Below, one piece after another: positions 10,485 through 20,668 of a stretch of DNA of 64,000 nt (the first letter of the stretch is position 1; each line of letters opens with the position of its first letter). The position numbers were made by a program, and so were the translations under genes. The notes beneath the pieces were generated by a model. That model made no database searches, was not told the origin of the DNA, and worked only from the letters and a program-made list of their open reading frames with translations. The stretch covers positions 1 to 64,000 of the forward strand of contig JAKOGI010002812.1 in assembly GCA_029747015.1 (NCBI GenBank), written 5' to 3'. This DNA is from Carnegiea gigantea. Lineage: Eukaryota; Streptophyta; Magnoliopsida; Caryophyllales; Cactaceae.

Positions 10485-10919
10485 AGGGAGAGAAGATTTC
10501 TCTGATTTCTGATCCTAAAAATTTCCTCTTGTTTTTATGATTTTTCTTCAACGATAATGCCTTGTCCAGATGAAATGTCTGCCTTATATAGAGCTAGAAG
10601 GAGCTTAATAATAGAGGCATAATGATGTTCAATTTTCTTCATTTGTCATGTGCCAAAAGCATGGTCACAAATATCAAAAGGAAATAACTTTGTACTCTGC
10701 AACTTTTGAAAATTTTATCCTTGAGAAACATTCATGAAGACTAACTTATTGGTACTGTAGATGAATAGTGCATTGCCAGGGGCCTGTCGTAAATAGTGCC
10801 TGCTAACGGTTTTGTCTTTTCCAACAAAGTAAAAATTTTGTCAAAGTAATGGCCCTTACTTTTGCCAAAGGTGAACACCTTTGTGGCCTCTTTTCTTTTA
10901 TCTTTGTTACAGATCATAT
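10189..10919 (-). promoter_or_regulatory. Complete pararetroviral intergenic/promoter region between copies B and C
   Basis: Carries AATAAA (10,236-10,231), an expanded (GA)n tract (10,439-10,492), TATA box TATATAAGG (10,590-10,582) and the trailing region after the polyprotein of copy C. The order is the same as at 6,354-7,100. Confidence 0.7.
10439..10492. repeat. (GA)n / (GGGAGA)n microsatellite in pararetroviral leader
   Basis: A GA run followed by GGGAGA units. It is absent from the A/B leader, short at 22,288-22,305, and present in inverted form as (TC)n at 21,916-21,957. Confidence 0.9.
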
Positions 10920-11476
10920 AGATCTTAAGAGTCTTGAAGATTATAGATTCTTGATTTTGTAGCTGACTCTGCTGAACTTGAAATGTCGCCAGAGTCGTCA
11001 TTATCAAGAAGCTTTTGTAAAACGATTTGCCTTATAGCAGGGTTAGCCTTGAGAACTTTGAGGATATCACTGTGTTTGTTTTAATCCCTTGGATTTAGAT
11101 TTTGTGGAGGAAGAAGAGACTTCCATCATGGTAGGGGTAGATGGACGGTGAGCAACTTCTTTATTTTTGTGCAGCGTGTGAAGCTTTTGGCGAGTGCATT
11201 TTTTGGTCTTGGTTTTGCCGAAATACTCCGCATTTTCTCCGCAGAGCTTGGCTGTGTATTCATCCCACCATCTAACTTTGTAAATTCAAAAAATAGACAA
11301 GGGAAGTGAATTAAGAAAATACTTCTCGTATCTGTATTCCTCAAAGAATATTCAGGCAATGTTAAAGATTTTAAAAAAGTGTACTTCTTTTGTATAAGCT
11401 TCATAGGCTGGGGTGTTTGCGATCCAGAAGTCCCATCCTTCCTTAGCTTCACTAGGTAAGACAGAAGGAGAGTAAC
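10920..11476 (-). pseudogene. Polyprotein C-terminal region, copy C, part 1 (interrupted)
   Basis: Homologous to 320-900 of copy A, with open pieces 11007-10741 and 11452-11126 in different frames. It stops at 11,476, where the non-autonomous LTR element begins, and resumes after 17,264. The last five bases, GTAAC (11,472-11,476), are the target-site duplication. Confidence 0.65.
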
Positions 11477-12882
11477 TGTTGAACGGTAAATTTACCCATT
11501 TTACGTCCCTCTTTCACCCACTTTTAGCTCGTATAATAACTTAATTCTTAGGATTTTACCTTGTTTTATTTATGTTTTGTATGAAATAACTCCAAATCAA
11601 GCAAACGTCGCAGAAAGGGACGAAGATGGGACAAAACGATGAAAATCAGCAAAAACAGGCGAAAAACAGCAGTGCACGGCCATCCTGCAGGGAGGCACGA
11701 CCGTGCACCGGTGGCCGAAGCCATGCACGGCCAGCACGGCCAGGCGCACGGCCGTGCGTTCTGGCCGTGCGTGGTGGCGAACGGGCGGCCGTGCGTGGTG
11801 GCACGGCCGTGCGTCGGGCCTGCGTTCGCGATATAACCCCTTTCTGCCAATTTGTTCGGGGAGGTCGTTCGGGGGGTTCGCACGGGGATTAGCTCTGGCG
11901 ATTCTTTGGCGATTTCTAGGTTAGTTTAGGTTAGATTTTAGTTAATAAGGGAGATTAGTTTAGAATTGAAGATTGTAACATTGAATTCAACCTTTGAATC
12001 TCAAGTTCTTCATCAATTCAAGACTAAGTTTTCTCCTCCTCTCTTTATTCGTTGCTATGTTCTTGTTGCTTTAATTCTTGTATTTACTTTGTTTAGTTTG
12101 TATGTTTAGTTTTCGTTGTTAATTTATGTTATTTACTTGTTTAGATTCGTTTTAATTCATTTCCTTTGCTTTGTTCTTCATGTTCTTGTTCTTGTTGGTT
12201 AGTTTAGGTTTTGATATGTTCTTGATGTTTTGTTGGTAGATTGTGTTGGCTTGGGTTGTGATTAGCTTCTTGATGGCTAATTAATCTTGTATTTGGCCTA
12301 ACCATACTCAATCCATGCTTAGAACCTAGAGTTTTCCTTCACGCCCGCCAAGTGTTCGATGAAATGCCTGAGAGGGTTTTCATCCATATTTTTGGGCAAT
12401 TGACTTATGCTGAGAGGTGAGGTCAATTTGCTAGTGTGGGAGAGAGAATGGTTGAGTTCGGGACATGAGAATAGTATCCGAATCGAGCTAGGTCCGGGGT
12501 TGCTAGTTTTGTGGTCTAGTTGGGCTAACCCCATGAGAATAGGCGGTTAGACTAACTAGACTAGCTCATGACCCTTGAGAGAGGGCTTGAGTGGTCTTTG
12601 ATGGTGCAACCGACCATCTCTTGTTCGTAGCGTGGTTTGGGTAGGTTAGGACTCATCTTGGTTAGTTAGTTTATCCATTGGTAAAATCACAACTCCAAGT
12701 CGTTTGTTTCTGTGTTTATAACGTAGTTTAGTCCTTCACCCTTCGATCCTGCCTAGCTCGAGACGCTTTAGCTAGCCCTGGTAGTTGGAAACACAATTCT
12801 CTGCGGACGACACCCCAAGTACTCAACGATACACCTTGCACTTGGGGTTTATAAATATTAAAACTCTGTTTTTCCTGCAACA
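11477..12882 (+). repeat. 5' LTR of non-autonomous element
   Basis: 1,406 bp, TG...CA. It contains a GC-rich palindromic island (11,668-11,832), a T-rich stretch (12,050-12,200) and a TTATAAATAT motif 30 bp before its end. Near-identical to 15,860-17,264. Confidence 0.93.
11668..11832. repeat. GC-rich island of CACGGCCGTGC-type palindromes in LTR
   Basis: Many overlapping copies of GCACGG/CCGTGC, including perfect palindromes such as GCACGGCCGTGC, in an otherwise AT-rich LTR. Repeated in the 3' LTR at 16,050-16,212 with small indels. It could fold into strong hairpins or be a CpG/CHG methylation target. Arg/Pro-rich ORFs through it on both strands are by-products of composition. Confidence 0.8.
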
Positions 12883-12888
12883 AGTTTT

Positions 12889-12905
12889 TGGCGCCGTTGC
12901 CGGGG
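12889..12905 (+). promoter_or_regulatory. Primer-binding site, tRNA-Asp
   Basis: TGGCGCCGTTGCCGGGG, which as I know it is the complement of the 3' end of plant tRNA-Asp over 17 bases. It begins seven bases after the LTR. This primer is typical of Athila/Tat-type Ty3/gypsy elements. Confidence 0.85.
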
Positions 12906-13002
12906 AGTTGGCGTTTTTCGATATTGGGATTTACTTTAGCATTCGAGGCTAGGCCTTTTAAAAATCCAAAAACAAAAAAAAATTTCAAAAGAAAAAAATT
13001 CA

Positions 13003-14448
13003 ATGGCAATTTTCCATTTTCCCCAATGTGAGCAAGAACTATTTTACCGTTATTGGGATCGTTTACATGCTTATCTTGCTCAATGTGCTTCTTGCGGATG
13101 TTTATATGGGAAATGGGAAATATTGCATGTTGTTGATGAGGGTGTGAATTGTGAGACCCATGCTCTTTTGGAGCATTGGGATTTCTATGCTCGAAATGTT
13201 GATGAAGCTTGGGAATTACTAGAGTGGTTGGCTTGGGATACTTATGAATTTGAAAGTAGTTGTTCTGATTCTTGTACCCCACCCCCTTGTATCCATAATT
13301 ATGCCCCTCCTGTGTGCGAAATTTGCCATTGTTCTGACCACGCCAGTAATTCTTATCCCTATTATATTTCTAATGAAGGCTTTGCTAGACTTAGCAATAT
13401 GATAGAGACAATGAATAGGCAACAAGTTGAGTTTGCTGAGTTTGTTAATCAAAATCGGAAGTATGACCTATCACCCGAGACTGACACTAGTTCTAGTGCT
13501 CCTAGACTTGATGTCAATCTGTGTGATGATGGTGCGTCTTTTCCTCCTCTACAGTCCAGACTAGAGGACGTACTTGACCCTCCCTTGACCACTTCACTCA
13601 CTGTTGCTTCATCCTTTCCTAATACCCTTTGGGACAACACTGCGCTTATCATGACCTTTCCTGATACACCTTTCCCTTTAGCTCAGTCGACGGAGTTCGA
13701 GGTAGGTGAGACCTTTGGCGTTAGTGCTAGTGTTGAGGAGGATGATACTTGGTCTGAGTCCGACAATGTTTCTATTGAGGTGCATACTTTTTATGGGACT
13801 CCCACAGGGACTTCATGCATGGATGTTGTGGTTGCAGGGTCAACTAGTCCTGATTTTATTGATAATATATCCCCCACCTCTCTTGCTACATTCCATGCTT
13901 CCTCTTCATGTTCACCACCCTCCCATTCCCCTAAGTGTTGTGATTTGTCACTTATCGATCCTCATGTGATACTCGAGGGGAATGTGATTGACTGTTCTGA
14001 GCCTCTAGGTACTTTTAGAGGGTATGACCCCCTCTTTGATCCTTATCGTCTGTACCTAGAGGGCATGCCTAGAGAAATCGCGTTGACTATTGTATTTGAT
14101 TATTCTGCTGATTTCTCACAGGTATCTGGTGAGTTTAAGAGGGCACTAACTTTGTTTGCTCCATCTTTATCAGTGTTCTCTTACTCACACCATTCCGAGC
14201 TGCATGCAGCAATGCATGATAAGCTCCTACGAGCTTTGACTGCATCCGAGCTGACGACTTGCATCTTGAGTGGCAAGGAGTGGCTGATGCCCCTTAAGTC
14301 GTCATGGCATAGTTCAAGTACATTCAGTACCCGACCTGGTATACTCGTTCTCACTCTTCTCCCCCCTTCTTTTTCTTTTTCTTTTCTTTCTTTTTGTTTT
14401 TATTTAGTTGTGGATATTAGGATTGTGTTTTTGTTAGTGATCATCTGA
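13003..14448 (+). CDS. Gag-like protein of non-autonomous LTR element, intact 481 aa
   Basis: The only long uninterrupted frame in the window. The start at 13,003 is the first ATG after an A-rich untranslated stretch behind the primer site. The N-terminus (residues 1-90) is Trp/Cys/Tyr-rich, with F-Y-R-Y-W-D-R and a W-E-L-L-E-W-L-A-W-D segment that recall helical Gag elements. Residues about 92-125 hold a Pro/Cys stretch with a degenerate zinc knuckle, C-x2-C-x4-H-x4-Y, whose fourth ligand is Tyr. Residues about 150-420 are acidic and Ser/Thr/Pro-rich with low complexity. The last 35 or so residues are hydrophobic and come from reading into the pyrimidine-rich tract, so they may not be part of the ancestral protein. 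There is no protease or RT motif. Role inferred: particle or RNA-binding protein packaged by, or packaging through, an autonomous partner. I recognise the type as one seen in plant non-autonomous gypsy elements but know no named domain for the whole. Confidence 0.75.
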   Translation: MAIFHFPQCEQELFYRYWDRLHAYLAQCASCGCLYGKWEILHVVDEGVNCETHALLEHWDFYARNVDEAWELLEWLAWDTYEFESSCSDSCTPPPCIHNYAPPVCEICHCSDHASNSYPYYISNEGFARLSNMIETMNRQQVEFAEFVNQNRKYDLSPETDTSSSAPRLDVNLCDDGASFPPLQSRLEDVLDPPLTTSLTVASSFPNTLWDNTALIMTFPDTPFPLAQSTEFEVGETFGVSASVEEDDTWSESDNVSIEVHTFYGTPTGTSCMDVVVAGSTSPDFIDNISPTSLATFHASSSCSPPSHSPKCCDLSLIDPHVILEGNVIDCSEPLGTFRGYDPLFDPYRLYLEGMPREIALTIVFDYSADFSQVSGEFKRALTLFAPSLSVFSYSHHSELHAAMHDKLLRALTASELTTCILSGKEWLMPLKSSWHSSSTFSTRPGILVLTLLPPSFSFSFLSFCFYLVVDIRIVFLLVII

Positions 14449-14725
14449 TGGTGAAATTTGGATATTGTTGAGCCGTTGTTGGCTATGATCACCATTTTTG
14501 TGTCTTTGTGGATTTTTATTGTGTTGTGATTGGTGGTGTTGTTGGATTGATCCATATTTGTCTTTGGTGGTGTACTTTGTCTATATGTGTGATCGTGTTG
14601 TTGTTTTGGGTGAGATTGTGTTTTTGGGAGAGTATGTTAGCTTGTGTATATTTTTGTCGTCTTTCGTTTTTCTTGTGTTTGTTTTTTTTTTCTTTATTTT
14701 TGTGTGTTGGTGATGACTCACGGCT

Positions 14726-14762
14726 CCCAATGAGGACATTGTGAGATTTCGGTGTGGAGGTG
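14726..14762 (+). promoter_or_regulatory. Internal polypurine-like motif
   Basis: A conserved 19-base block followed by GGTGTGGAGGTG, nearly the same as the true polypurine tract at 15,848-15,859. Its counterpart is at 46,489-46,525. Confidence 0.5.
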
Positions 14763-15160
14763 GGTCATCTCCCCTTTTCTTTTTATTTTTGTGAAATTTT
14801 TTCATTTTTTGTGTAAATTTTTCAATTTTTCTCTTTTTTGTATAAATTTTTCTTTTCCTTTTGAATTTAGGGGAGTTTTGTACTATTTAGATCAGTCTTA
14901 ATCTCCGGTACCTTGACTATTAGCTCGTATATAAGTATAATAGGCATGATAAAGGTTCATGCCCAGTCTGTCGTTTTAGGTCTCAGTTCTAACCCCAACA
15001 GTCCATTGTAATTTTGTAATCCAGTCCTGATTTATGTATTATCATCATCCTACATTCTTAGTCTTCCATGATTGACTCCCCCACTTGTCTACTGCACAGC
15101 TCCCTTTATATGTGCTGGCACCCCCATTTTCCAAAACAAAAGCAAAAACAAACAAATTCA

Positions 15161-15323
15161 AGCGCTACTGGGTGTATCCCTTTGAGGCGTGGCATGAGTT
15201 TGTAATGAAAAAAAATAATGGAAAAGAAAAACAAGTGGGGAAGAAAAGAGTTGGAAATGACAAGTACCCCTTTGAGGCATGCGCTACTGGGTGTTACCCT
15301 TTGAGGCAATACTGCTACTGGGG
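15161..15323 (+). repeat. CTACTGGGTGT/CCCTTTGAGGC direct repeats
   Basis: Three full or partial copies of a roughly 25-30-bp unit; the same unit is repeated at 46,897-46,990 in the other element. Non-coding. Confidence 0.75.
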
Positions 15324-15847
15324 AAGCCTGCTTTCCATGCTAGCCATTCGAAAAGGTAGCTTATGTCAATTGCGTAGGATTGAGTTTGGTTTTGGTAGGC
15401 TTAGTTTCAGGGTGATGATACACTTGCACACAGGCACCAGGATGGATTCATTATTTTCATGCGTCGTGGGGTGAAAAGCTGATATCTGAATGCCATTCTT
15501 TGGGATGATGTGTCCTGAAATGCATATAACGCTTGTGTACATACTAATACTTGAGCTACTAGGGGGTTTTGGTTGATCCGAACGTATACAGTTCACCCGG
15601 ATGTATATATTTTGTTTTGTCATTTTCATTTTTCGTTTTTGTTTTCTCTTTTCTTTGTTTTCCCTTTTTGAGATTTTGTGGGTATATCTTCTGCAAACCC
15701 TCACGAGACCTTACTCGTCCACTTGGGGTGACCAAGGGGTTTAAAGGGCTTGTTGCATACGCTAAATGCAACCGTGATTCCTACGAAAGTGAGTTAGTTG
15801 TTTACTTTAGTTTTTCTTTTATTTTGCTCGAGGACGAGCAAAAGATA

Positions 15848-15859
15848 GGTGTGGGGGTG
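15848..15859 (+). promoter_or_regulatory. Polypurine tract of non-autonomous element
   Basis: GGTGTGGGGGTG immediately before the 3' LTR, the expected plus-strand priming position. Confidence 0.8.
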
Positions 15860-17264
15860 TGTTGAACGGTAAATTTACCCATTTTACGTGCCTCTTTCAC
15901 CCACTTTTAGCTCGTATAATAACTTAATTCTTAGGATTTTACCTTGTTTTATTTATGTTTTGTAGGAAATAACTCCAAATCAAGCAAACGTCGCAGAAAG
16001 GGACGAAGATGGGACAAAACGATGAAAATCAGCGAAAACAGGCGAAAAACAGCAGTGCACGGCCATCCTGCAGGGAGGCACGACCGTGCACCGGTGGCCG
16101 AAGCCACGCACGGCCAGCACGGCCAGGCGCACGGCCGTGCGTTCTGGCCGTGCGTGGTGGCGCACGGCGGCCGTGCGTGGTGGCACGGCCGTGCGTCGGG
16201 CCTGCGTTCGCGATATAACCCCTTTTCGCCAGTTTGTTCGGGGAGGTCGTTCGGGGGGTTCGCACGGGGATTAGCTCTGGCGATTCTTTGGCGATTTCTA
16301 GGTTAGTTTAGGTTAGATTTTAGTTAATAAGGGAGATTAGTTTAGGATTGAAGATTGTAACATTGAATTCAACCTTTGAATCTCAAGTTCTTCATCAATT
16401 CAAGACTAAGTTTTCTCCTCCTCTCTCTATTCGTTGCTATGTTCTTGTTGTTTTAATTCTTGTATTTACTTTGTTTAGTTTGTATGTTTAGTTTTCGTTG
16501 TTAATTTATGTTATTTACTTGTTTAGATTCGTTTTAATTCATTTCCTTTGCTTTGTTCTTCATGTTCTTGTTCTTGTTGGTTAGTTTAGGTTTTGATGTG
16601 TTCTTGATGTTTTGTTGGTAGATTGTGTTGGCTTGGGTTGTGATTAGCCTCTTGATGGCTAATTAATCTTGTATTTGGCCTAACCATACTCAATCCATGC
16701 TTAGAACCTAGAGTTTTCCTTCACGCCCGCCAAGTGTTCGATGAAATGCCTGAGAGGGTTTTCATCCATATTTTTGGGCGATTGACTTATGCTGAGAGGT
16801 GAGGTCAATTTGCTAGTGTGGGAGAGAGAATGGTTGAGTTCGGGACATGAGAATAGTATCCGAATCGAGCTAGGTCCGGGGTTGCTAGTTTTGTGGTCTA
16901 GTTGGGCTAACCCCATGAGAATAGGCGGTTAGACTAACTAGACTAGCTCATGACCCTTGAGAGAGGGCTTGAGTGGTCTTTGATGGTGCAACCGACCATC
17001 TCTTGTTCGTAGCGTGGTTTGGGTAGGTTAGGACTCATCTTAGTTAGTTAGTTTATCCATTGGTAAAATCACAACTCCAAGTCGTTTGTTTCTGTGTTTA
17101 TAACGTAGTTTAGTCCTTCACCCTTCGATCCTGCCTAGCTCGAGACACTTTAGCTAGCCCTGGTAGTTGGAAACACAATTCCCTGCGGACGACACCCCAA
17201 GTACTCAACGATGCACCTTGCACTTGGGGTTTATAAATATTAAAACTCTGTTTTTCCTGCAACA
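15860..17264 (+). repeat. 3' LTR of non-autonomous element
   Basis: 1,405 bp, near-identical to the 5' LTR and followed by the GTAAC target duplicate (17,265-17,269). Confidence 0.93.
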
Positions 17265-17269
17265 GTAAC

Positions 17270-17819
17270 TACACATAGTCCACCAATGATAAAACCAGAT
17301 TGGAATGTAAATGGAGCTTTGTTATGGAAGTTAAAATGCCAAGAATGAATTTGTAGCTTGTAAAAGAAAGCTCTTGATCAATCCATTTTGCAATCAAGAT
17401 AATTGTAGATGCTTGGTTCAAATGGAATAGAAAATTGTCTTTCTTACGGTGGATCTTTCCATTGCTGAAAGCCCAAAACATTTTTCATAATACATTTTGA
17501 GTATAAATGTAGGAAGGATCTGCGACATCTGTTGTATGAGCAATGTCAACTGACTGGGTATCAATAATGATGAGTTCACAGAAATGCCGAGTTTTTTATG
17601 GATGGTCACCAAGGTGCTGAGAGTCACAAAAACTTCTTTGGACTAAGTCTTTGATGAAAAGACTTATAGGGGCAATTTTGTAGCTGGAGAGAAAATGGTG
17701 TTCTGTGAATTGGAGAAAGTAGTTGTCTTGTCAGGGTTCTGTGGGTGGTTTCATGACAACAGTTTTGTGTGGTAAAGGTGGGAAATTGGTAAGAGATTGA
17801 AGCGAATTTTTTATGGGAA
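17270..17819 (-). pseudogene. Polyprotein C-terminal region, copy C, part 2
   Basis: Matches 900-1,440 of copy A. The open pieces 17627-17418 and 17481-17269 carry the aromatic-rich stretch, including K-C-F-G-L-S-type and FHLNQAS-type segments, split by a frameshift. Confidence 0.6.
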
Positions 17820-18430
17820 CAATTTTGTAGTCATCGTCCTTTTGTATTCCTTTGTCTTTATTCTTTTTGCTCTTTGTGAAAACCTACATGAAATGTGTTT
17901 TATCACTCTTTCCTTGCAAACACTCTATCGTAAGGAAATCTCGTAAGGAATTGTTCTCTCCTTTGGTAAATGCAATTTCAAAATCAATGGAAGATATGAT
18001 AGCTTGTCATTTGGCAAAGATTTGTTTTGAAACCAAATTTTTAACATCCTTTTATAAAACATATTTTACTGATGTCAATCAATTTGAAGAAGGAACTTTT
18101 TGCAAAATAGATCATCTTGAAATTTGGAAATACAAAGGACTACTGATAAAATTTCTCTTTTGATAGTAGAATAATTTTGTTGTGGATCAAGCCAAATGCC
18201 TGAATGATATCTAACTAATTGCTCTTTGTTATGCATTCTTTATTTGAGGATTCCTCCACAAGCTATGTCAGATGCATCTGTCTCAACTATCATGAATACA
18301 GAAGGATGAGGAATACCTAGACATGGAAAAGACTCGACCTTCTGTTTGATTTGTCTAATATGTCACTGTGTATATCAGACCAGGGTTCAGGATTCTTCCT
18401 AAATCTTTTATACAGCGCAGCACACAATTG
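17820..18430 (-). pseudogene. RNase H, copy C (broken)
   Basis: Homologous to 1,440-2,100 of copy A, with single rather than duplicated 57-bp unit. The catalytic-Asp context is recognisable at about 18,270 but the frame is interrupted by stops, so no long ORF remains. Confidence 0.6.
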
Positions 18431-18960
18431 TCGAAGATGTAGGAAAAGTTTTGAAATGTAATTGAGGCAATCAAGAAATGTTGGTAATTATTCTTCAATT
18501 CTTTTGTAAGAGATTTCTTCTTGTAATTGGGAAACTTGATTTTGTTTCAATTGTAAAAGATTGACTTGTTTGTAAATAGAGGAGTTTTGTAAAAGCGAAA
18601 TTTCACGTTGCTTTGCAGCAGAAAGAAAATTAAAAGAGATTTGTTTGCCAAAAATCATGACATGAACACTAGAGTCATTGACATAAAATGAATAGATTTG
18701 TGTTAAAAATGGAGTGCCAAGAATTATGTCATGAGTACTATTTTGCACAATTAGAAATATATATTTGAAACAATAATCATTGTTTTGAATGTAACCTTTG
18801 CTAAGCATATACTTGATGTTCCAAGGTTCTCTACTGGCACCAAACAATTGTTCTATCATTCTTTCACAATACTTAGTAGGAGTGATTCCTTCTCTTATGC
18901 AGTTTTGATCAGCTCCACTGTCAATGACAGCTATTGCATTTGTAAAGAAATCATTGACTA
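18431..18960 (-). pseudogene. Protease and RT thumb remnant, copy C
   Basis: Open piece 18859-18488 (124 codons) on the minus strand contains H-D-I-I-L-G-T-P-F, the conserved second motif of retroviral-type aspartic proteases. The first motif, with intact D-S-G, is at about 18,930-18,910 in another frame. The piece ends in a Gln/Leu-rich stretch and then passes to the thumb-like segment with no RT palm between, exactly as in copies A and B. Confidence 0.7.
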
Positions 18961-19383
18961 CTATTTTGACAATAGAGTACCATTTTTGAAATGTAACTTA
19001 GAAATGGTATAAAGAAATTGTTATTCTGAGATTTCATTCTGAGGGATGTTTTCTATTTTTTGGAAATTGTCTGGGATTTTGGAAGAACTTGGACTTTGTG
19101 TTTCTAGGATGGAAAGCTTTGTATGGAGTTCTAGATCAGTAGCTTTGAGATTAACAATCTCTAGTCTTAGATCACGAGCTTGGGCTTTCAGCTCATTGAC
19201 TTCAATTTGAATGTTTTTTTGTAGTGAATTGCTAGAAAGGATTTGGAATTAGATATTTTTGGAATAATTTTGTCAGGCTAGGAGTTTCCATATTAAACTT
19301 AATGACTTTCTTTTCTTCAAGAATTAAGTCTTTAAGCTTGCTCAGATACTCCTTTCTTGTATCTTCATCAGAAATCTTTCTTA
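18961..19383 (-). pseudogene. Spacer between zinc knuckle and protease, copy C
   Basis: Homologous to 2,690-3,060 of copy A. It holds no open frame of note. Confidence 0.5.
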
Positions 19384-20305
19384 TCAGGTCGAGCAGTAAT
19401 TCATTCTGATTTCTGTTTGTAATAAGATAAGAGAAGAATGATAATATGATTCATCATCCTCAAAGCTTTGATAGTAATTAATGTCATTGTTAGTGTTAGA
19501 TGAGTTTTGTGGCAGAAAAACAAGAAGATTCTTTAGGAGCTCAGGCTGATCAGCAAATAACTCATTGATCTTTTGTTTAATTTTGCATTGGAAGGTTTTG
19601 TGACTAGGTTTGCCACATTTGCAACAGACAATTGGCTTCTTTTTTACTTTCTTCTTCTTAGAAGAGGTTGGGTTAAAATAGGAATTTGTAGGCGAAATGT
19701 TTGAAGGTTTTGTTGGTCTTTTGAATCTTCTGCTAATGGCTTTCTTAGCTCGTTTAGCATGTGAAGAAGGAGCTTCAATTTTTGTGATGCCAAATGCTTC
19801 ACAGAAAGTTCTCATTTCCTTTCTTGATTGGGCCTTTTCTGATATTTAGCTTGCATTTTGAGTTCATCGCAAAGGATAAGTCTTTCGCTTTTGATAACTC
19901 CAAAGATCGTTCCATATGTTCGAAGATGGAAAGGGATATCATTAGTCAAACAATGTTGTCTGAGTGTTTAGAGAATCCTTTCTCCAAACAACTATGGTAA
20001 GCTTGCAATGAATAGCTCTTTCGAAAAACTTTGCATGCTGCCCTCTCTCTTTAATACATGGGTAAAGAATACATCTTTATACCATCTGTAATTAGTGAGA
20101 GTAGGGTAACTTAGGCTGATGAGGGCAGTCTTGGCGGCAGCCTGTCCTTCTTGTGGATTGCCAATGAAATGGAGTGTGATAATACGAATCAAGTTTTCAT
20201 CAGCAACTTGAATGAATTCTCCATGTTCATCAAAATCTTATATAATATGATTGGGAATGGCTAGTCATTCTTCAAAAGAAAGATAACTGCCCACCAATTC
20301 TTTAA
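19384..20305 (-). pseudogene. Capsid with intact CCHC zinc knuckle, copy C
   Basis: Open piece 19815-19384 (144 codons) contains a Lys-rich stretch and a full C-x2-C-x4-H-x4-C knuckle at about residues 65-80, followed by an acidic tail. This is the best zinc-knuckle ORF in the window. The upstream capsid body (about 20,300-19,816) is frameshifted. Confidence 0.72.
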
Positions 20306-20668
20306 TTATCCTGAGGAACCGAGAACGATAATGGTAGCAATAAGTTCGTTGGAATAATCATTAACTTCGTAGGCAGTAGCTGCTATTCCCATTTCTTCAA
20401 TGGTGGGGTGGCACTTCCCGGTCTGAGTTGCTGTCAATGTTTCAACCACATATAGATCTACATCATAGTTTCTATCAATGAATTGGTCTGTTTCTTTATA
20501 TTGAATGTCTGGAGGAGTAGGCCTAGGATAATAATACCTAGTACTAGCATTTCTCTGGTTTTGAATTCTGTTAAGAGCAAGAGGCTCTTCTTTTGTATCT
20601 GAAGGTAAAGGACTCAAAAATTTTGTATTGAGATTTGTAGACATCAATCTAAAATAAACTCTATACAT
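20306..20668 (-). pseudogene. In-frame movement-protein/capsid fusion ORF, copy C
   Basis: One open piece of 121 codons. The first 27 or so residues match the movement-protein C-terminus (compare 5,590-5,520), and the remainder matches the capsid region upstream of the knuckle (compare 4,250-4,010). About 1.2 kb present in copy A (linker and capsid N-terminus) is missing at about 20,590, and the deletion happens to keep the frame. Confidence 0.65.

Larger units (their letters stand above)
14449..15859 (+). other. 3' non-coding region of non-autonomous element
   Basis: It contains a long T-rich tract (14,340-14,880), the motif CCCAATGAGGACATTGTGA (14,726-14,744) followed by a GGTGTGGAGGTG polypurine-like motif (14,751-14,762), direct repeats of a CTACTGGGTGT...CCCTTTGAGGC unit (15,161-15,323), a conserved stretch at about 15,690-15,790 and the true polypurine tract. 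All these occur in the same order at 46,296-47,531 in the autonomous-type element. The small ORFs here are composition artefacts. Confidence 0.75.
11477..17264 (+). mobile_element. Complete non-autonomous LTR retrotransposon
   Basis: It starts TGTTGAACGG and ends CCTGCAACA (TG...CA) and is bounded by a perfect 5-bp target-site duplication GTAAC (11,472-11,476 and 17,265-17,269). It has two LTRs of 1,406 and 1,405 bp, a tRNA-Asp primer site directly after the 5' LTR, a polypurine tract directly before the 3' LTR, and one ORF of 481 codons, but no protease, RT, RNase H or integrase. By eye the LTRs differ at roughly 18-20 sites, so the insertion is young. It interrupts pararetroviral copy C. 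Its 3' non-coding region is shared with the Athila/Tat-like element at 46,296-47,531, which suggests trans-mobilisation by such an element. Confidence 0.93.

Noticed and set aside
11566..11924. Arg/Pro/Ala-rich ORFs on both strands, repeated at 15,944-16,306
   Set aside because: They track the GC-rich palindromes in both LTRs and differ in frame between the two LTRs.
14498..14805. Overlapping hydrophobic ORFs on the plus strand and a Lys-rich ORF on the minus strand
   Set aside because: All come from a T-rich non-coding tract shared with the other element, where the ORFs are not conserved.
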